Shown piece by piece: positions 31,895-34,973 of a stretch of DNA of 34,973 bases (the stretch's first letter is position 1; each line of letters begins with the position of its first letter). Source of the stretch: Lachnospiraceae bacterium (GTDB lineage Bacteria; Bacillota; Clostridia; Lachnospirales; Lachnospiraceae); the NCBI GenBank assembly GCA_017936885.1, contig JAGBEO010000019.1, positions 1 through 34,973 of the forward strand, written 5' to 3'. Below the pieces are notes generated by a model. It was not told where the DNA came from and did not search any database. It was given only the letters and a program-made list of their open reading frames with translations. A program made the translations under genes and the position numbers.

Positions 31895-32956
31895 ATGACA
31901 AAAGAAGAATTATGTAAACTTAAAATAGAGCCATTACAGGAAACGGCACAAAAACGCGCACGGGAACGCCTGGATGCCATCGCCAAACCTTTGGACGGGC
32001 TGGGACAGTTCGAGAAGCTGATCGTGCAGATTGCGGGTATTACAGGCACGGATGAAGTGCAGATCAGTAGGAGAGCCATCCTCGCTATGTGCGCAGATAA
32101 CGGTATCGTAGCGGAAGGGGTAACCCAGACATCCAGTGACGTGACGGGAATCGTAGCTGTCAATATGGCAACAGGGCGATCCAGCGTCAATCGCATGGCG
32201 GCGGTGGGCGGCACCGAAGTATTCGCTGCGGATATCGGTATCTGCACCGAGGTGGATTGTGAAAGCCTGCGAAAATGCAGAGTCCGCAGCGGCACCGCGA
32301 ATTTCCTGTCAGAACCGGCCATGAGTGAGTCGGAGACTTTGCAGGCGATCGGGGAAGGTATCCTGTGGGTGAAAGAGTGTAAAGAGAAAGGCTATCAGAT
32401 ATTAGGAACGGGAGAAATGGGGATCGGCAATACGACCACTTCTACCGCAGTAGGCTGTGCGCTTCTTGGTCTGGCACCGGAGGAGGTAACCGGACGCGGC
32501 GCCGGACTGGACGATCAAGGGTTGGAACGCAAGAAACGTGTGATCGCACAGGCGATTCAGAAATATGATCTGTACCGCCAGGATGCCCTTACGGTGCTGC
32601 GAACGGTAGGAGGCTTGGACATTGCGGGAATCGCCGGAATCTTTATCGGCGGTGCATTGTACCATGTGCCGATTGTGCTGGACGGCATGATTACGGCGGT
32701 AGCCGCACTGGCGGCAGAAAGACTTGTACCGGGAGTGCGCTTTTATATGATCGCATCCCATCTGAGTAAGGAACCGATTACCCGTAGAATTATGGAAGAA
32801 TTAGAACTTTATCCCGTCATTCAGGCAGGACTTGCTTTGGGAGAGGGAACCGGGGCGGCAATGCTGTTTCCACTGTTGGATATGGCACTGACGGTCTATC
32901 GGGAGAATGATTCCTTTGATGAGATGGAGATAGATGCTTATGAGAGATACGAGTGA
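31895..32956 (+). CDS. cobT: Nicotinate-nucleotide:dimethylbenzimidazole phosphoribosyltransferase CobT
   Basis: CobT activates the lower-ligand base by transferring phosphoribose from nicotinate mononucleotide. From ATG 31895 the protein is 353 aa, the family norm. Signatures are AKPLDGLGQFEKL, MCADNGIVAEGVTQ, GTGEMGIGNTTT and GEGTGAAML; Glu317 in the last fits the catalytic glutamate of Salmonella CobT. GGAGG lies 11 nt upstream; in-frame starts at 31799 (TTG) and 31814 would add an unconserved N-terminus. The 12-mer ATTATGTAAACT codes LCKL at residues 6-9. cobU begins close to the stop. Confidence 0.95.
   Translation: MTKEELCKLKIEPLQETAQKRARERLDAIAKPLDGLGQFEKLIVQIAGITGTDEVQISRRAILAMCADNGIVAEGVTQTSSDVTGIVAVNMATGRSSVNRMAAVGGTEVFAADIGICTEVDCESLRKCRVRSGTANFLSEPAMSESETLQAIGEGILWVKECKEKGYQILGTGEMGIGNTTTSTAVGCALLGLAPEEVTGRGAGLDDQGLERKKRVIAQAIQKYDLYRQDALTVLRTVGGLDIAGIAGIFIGGALYHVPIVLDGMITAVAALAAERLVPGVRFYMIASHLSKEPITRRIMEELELYPVIQAGLALGEGTGAAMLFPLLDMALTVYRENDSFDEMEIDAYERYE
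31909..31920 (+). repeat. ATTATGTAAACT word in cobT
   Basis: Exact 12-mer near the 5' end of cobT, coding E-LCKL-K. Confidence 0.7.
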
Positions 32957-32996
32957 TAAACCGCAGGAAATATGTATCACAGAGAAAAAGGCGAAT

Positions 32997-33554
32997 ATGT
33001 TATATCTGATTACCGGCGTAAGCGGCAGCGGAAAATCTGAATATGCGGAAAATCTGGCGGTGAAGCTGGCAGCAGGCGAGCCTCTTTACTATGTGGCGAC
33101 CATGGAGCCTTACGGACAGGAAGGGCAGGCGCGGATCGAGCGGCATCATAAGCTGCGGGCGGGCAAAGGGTTTGAGACGATAGAATGCTATCGGGATATT
33201 ACGGGGATCGTGGAAACGATTGGTCAGGCGCGGTGCCGCAATGCAACGATCCTGCTGGAATGTATGTCTAATCTATTGGCAAATGAGATGTTCGGAGAGA
33301 AAGCGAATGAGGGGAACACCAGTGGAGCATTAACAGAGAAGGAGCAGACCGACAGACTGCTATCCGGGATATCCTGCATTTCCCGACAATGCAGACATTT
33401 GCTCATCGTTACCAATGAGGTATTTTCGGACGGAATCGGGTATGCATCGGAGACTGAGGAGTACAGGAAGATGCTTGGCAGACTGAACCGGGAATTAGTC
33501 AGTATGGCGGATGAAGCGGTGGAAGTGGTGTATACGGTGCCGGTCAGGATATAG
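32997..33554 (+). CDS. cobU: Adenosylcobinamide kinase / guanylyltransferase CobU
   Basis: A bifunctional enzyme that phosphorylates adenosylcobinamide and adds GMP for nucleotide-loop assembly. From ATG 32997 it is 185 aa, the family norm. It has the P-loop GVSGSGKS at 7-14, VATMEPYGQEGQARIERHH with the His region used for guanylylation, and TNEVFSDGIGY. AAAAAGG lies 5 nt before this ATG; in-frame ATGs at 32934 and 32940, inside cobT, would give an extra 19-21 residues. A small hydrophilic insert lies near 100-120. It is the last cobalamin gene before the insertion sequence. Confidence 0.94.
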   Translation: MLYLITGVSGSGKSEYAENLAVKLAAGEPLYYVATMEPYGQEGQARIERHHKLRAGKGFETIECYRDITGIVETIGQARCRNATILLECMSNLLANEMFGEKANEGNTSGALTEKEQTDRLLSGISCISRQCRHLLIVTNEVFSDGIGYASETEEYRKMLGRLNRELVSMADEAVEVVYTVPVRI

Positions 33555-33682
33555 TAATCTAAGCATGGTGTTTTTCCTAATTTGTTTATAAATCCCTAAA
33601 ATACAAAAAAATATTGTTATTTTTTATATTATCTTGATTGTTAGTGTATAATTTTCATTGGCAAGAAAGGCAACAAGGAATA

Positions 33683-33693
33683 GTTATGTAAAC
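33683..33693 (+). repeat. GTTATGTAAAC word beside the insertion sequence
   Basis: An 11-nt variant of the cobalamin-gene word, in non-coding DNA about 100 nt before the transposase. Confidence 0.5.
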
Positions 33694-33700
33694 GAAAAGA

Positions 33701-33728
33701 GGAAGCAGGGATGAAAATCCCTGCTTCC
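33701..33728 (+). other. Perfect hairpin upstream of the transposase
   Basis: An 11-bp perfect stem GGAAGCAGGGA / TCCCTGCTTCC with loop TGAAAA. It has no immediate T-run (a run of five T comes 12 nt later). It may shield the transposase from read-through transcription or mark the element end. Confidence 0.55.
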
Positions 33729-33791
33729 CAATCATACAGTTTTTCTTTATGATGTTAATTGTCGAGAAAAACACGTAAAGGAGACTGTATG

Positions 33792-34973
33792 ATGAAATCT
33801 ATTGTAGAGGAAAGTCTGGTAACATTCAAGGAGTTAGAGAAGAAAATTTTTGCATATGTCTGTGAAGCTGCAGTGGAGATGACACAGATCATTCTGGAGG
33901 ATTATGACAGGGAGCTTCATGACAGCCGCGATATAAAGAAATATAGGGATAAAGGCTGCCGTACCACTACCATAAAAACAGTATATGGGGATGTAACATA
34001 TGACCGCCATGTATACCAGACCTCAGATGAAGAAGGTCACAAGGTGTTTGTGTATCTGCTGGATGAAGCTGTGAAAATGGATAAGATAGGCCTGATTTCT
34101 ACCAACCTGGCGGAAAAGATAGCATCCTGTGTGACAGAGAATCCATACCGTGTGACGGCAGAGATCATATCCAGTACAAGCGGCCAGAGAATCAGCCATG
34201 GAGGCGCATGGAAGCTGGTACAGAAGCTTGGGGAGCGTGTCACTGAGGAGGAAGAACTGCAGGTAAAACAGATGCATGCAGATGAAGCAGAAGGAACCCG
34301 TGAGATCAGAGTGCTTTTTGAGGAAATGGATGGTGTATGGCTGCGGCTGCAGGGAAAAGACCATAAATCCATATCGAAGCAGGAAATGAAAGTGGCAACG
34401 ATTTATGAAGGCTGGGAAAAGGACGACCGGACAGGAAGCCGTCTGTGCGGCAAAAGAGTCATTGCCGGAATGGAGAAAAGCAGTGAGTTCCATGAAAAAC
34501 GGGAAGCCCAGATCAGGAGCATCTACAATGCAGATGAGATAGAATACCGCATTCTGAACGGGGATGGAGGAAGCTGGATAAAAGACCCCTATGAGCCGGA
34601 AACAGTGTTCCAGCTGGACCGTTTCCACATCCGTCAGGAAATAAAGAGAAAACTGAACAAGGACAAGGAATCTGCCAAAGCCGTTGAAGGATTATTTGAA
34701 GCAGAAAAGATGGATGAGATGCTGGAATATATCCGGATATATGCGGACAGTGTGGAAACAAACGATGAAAAGGATACCCGATCCAAAAAGGCCCGTGAAC
34801 TGTATGAGTATCTGAACAGCAACAAAAAAGGACTGATGCCATACCGGAAACGAAATATCAGACTACCGGAGCCGCCGGAAGGGATGAGGTATGGAAATAT
34901 GGGAGTGCAGGAGAACCAGAACTGCACAGTGATCACAATACGGATGAAAGGGAACCGGAAACGCTGGTCAGTG
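33792..34973 (+). CDS. ISLre2 family transposase, 3' end missing
   Basis: An open frame of 394 codons that reaches the window edge without a stop. ISLre2 transposases are about 450-490 aa, so only the C-terminus is missing. Family segments are EKKIFAYVCEAAVEMTQIIL, YRDKGCRTTTIKTVYGDVTY, EEMDGVWLRLQGKD, EMKVATIYEGWEK and ILNGDGGSWIKD; the Asp residues in the second last group and in NGDG probably belong to a DDE-type site. AAAGGAG lies about 10 nt before the start; ATG 33789 is an equally possible start. No frameshift is seen. Confidence 0.92.
   Translation, partial: MKSIVEESLVTFKELEKKIFAYVCEAAVEMTQIILEDYDRELHDSRDIKKYRDKGCRTTTIKTVYGDVTYDRHVYQTSDEEGHKVFVYLLDEAVKMDKIGLISTNLAEKIASCVTENPYRVTAEIISSTSGQRISHGGAWKLVQKLGERVTEEEELQVKQMHADEAEGTREIRVLFEEMDGVWLRLQGKDHKSISKQEMKVATIYEGWEKDDRTGSRLCGKRVIAGMEKSSEFHEKREAQIRSIYNADEIEYRILNGDGGSWIKDPYEPETVFQLDRFHIRQEIKRKLNKDKESAKAVEGLFEAEKMDEMLEYIRIYADSVETNDEKDTRSKKARELYEYLNSNKKGLMPYRKRNIRLPEPPEGMRYGNMGVQENQNCTVITIRMKGNRKRWSV

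Larger units (their letters stand above)
33683..34973 (+). mobile_element. ISLre2-type insertion sequence, right part beyond window
   Basis: A transposase of the ISLre2 (UPF0236) family runs off the right edge. The left end lies somewhere in 33555-33791; the boundary given here is a guess at the repeated word, since the right inverted repeat is not visible for comparison. The 237-nt gap also holds a TATAAT at 33647-33652 and the hairpin at 33701-33728. Confidence 0.6.

Noticed and set aside
33604-33626. A/T-only hairpin after cobU as a terminator
   Set aside because: The stem AAAAAATA/TATTTTTT has no GC pair and would be too weak to be called with confidence.

Overview
The window looks like a chromosomal segment of an anaerobic, endospore-forming member of the Clostridia, most likely Lachnospiraceae. 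The basis is a spoIIA operon with the sporulation sigma factor sigF, part of a spoVA operon, a T-box leader on valS, the anaerobic (cbi) cobalamin route, purine-rich Shine-Dalgarno sites and moderate GC content. The genus assignment is inference. Almost all genes lie on the + strand; the one clear exception is an Abi-family gene.

Layout. 1-619: a gene-poor edge with a strong promoter followed almost at once by a terminator, and a possible 52-codon ORF. 620-2266: a catabolic-type acetolactate synthase. 2409-3398 (minus): an Abi/HEPN phage-defence-type protein. 3512-6648: promoter, valine-specific T-box (specifier GTA) and valS. 6839-11298: fapA-like DUF342 gene, folC, a 49-aa gene and a zinc-ribbon/TPR membrane protein. 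11414-15376: spoIIAA-spoIIAB-sigF, two small unrecognised genes, then spoVAA-AB-AC behind a sigma-G-like promoter; spoVAD and spoVAE do not follow. 15566-18685: an orphan sugar-type binding lipoprotein and a chemoreceptor. 18977-33554: a long cobalamin gene run, cbiD-cbiF-GNAT-cobW-like-cbiG-cbiH-cbiJ-DUF512-[DUF3990/DUF3791 pair]-cbiET-cbiA-cobT-cobU. From about 33.6 kb to the end: an ISLre2-type insertion sequence cut by the window edge.

The cobalamin genes cover mid-pathway ring contraction and methylation (CbiD, F, G, H, J, ET), a,c-amidation (CbiA), and lower-ligand and nucleotide-loop activation (CobT, CobU). cbiL, cbiK/X, cbiC, cbiP, cbiB, cobD and cobS are absent here. No cobalamin riboswitch is recognisable before cbiD.

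The most unusual signals are in or around this cluster. (1) A two-hairpin element of about 88 nt occurs twice (23990-24076 and 25930-26018). The copies differ mostly by compensatory base-pair changes, and one copy supplies the last codons and stop of cbiJ. (2) The 12-mer ATTATGTAAACT occurs five times inside cbi/cob genes, always in the same frame (Leu-Cys-Lys-Leu). Near-identical copies lie at the spoIIAA ribosome-binding site, as an inverted partner in cbiET, and beside the insertion sequence. (3) An AT-rich toxin-antitoxin-like pair sits in the middle of the operon. Functional readings of (1) and (2) are inference; the repeats themselves are visible in the sequence.
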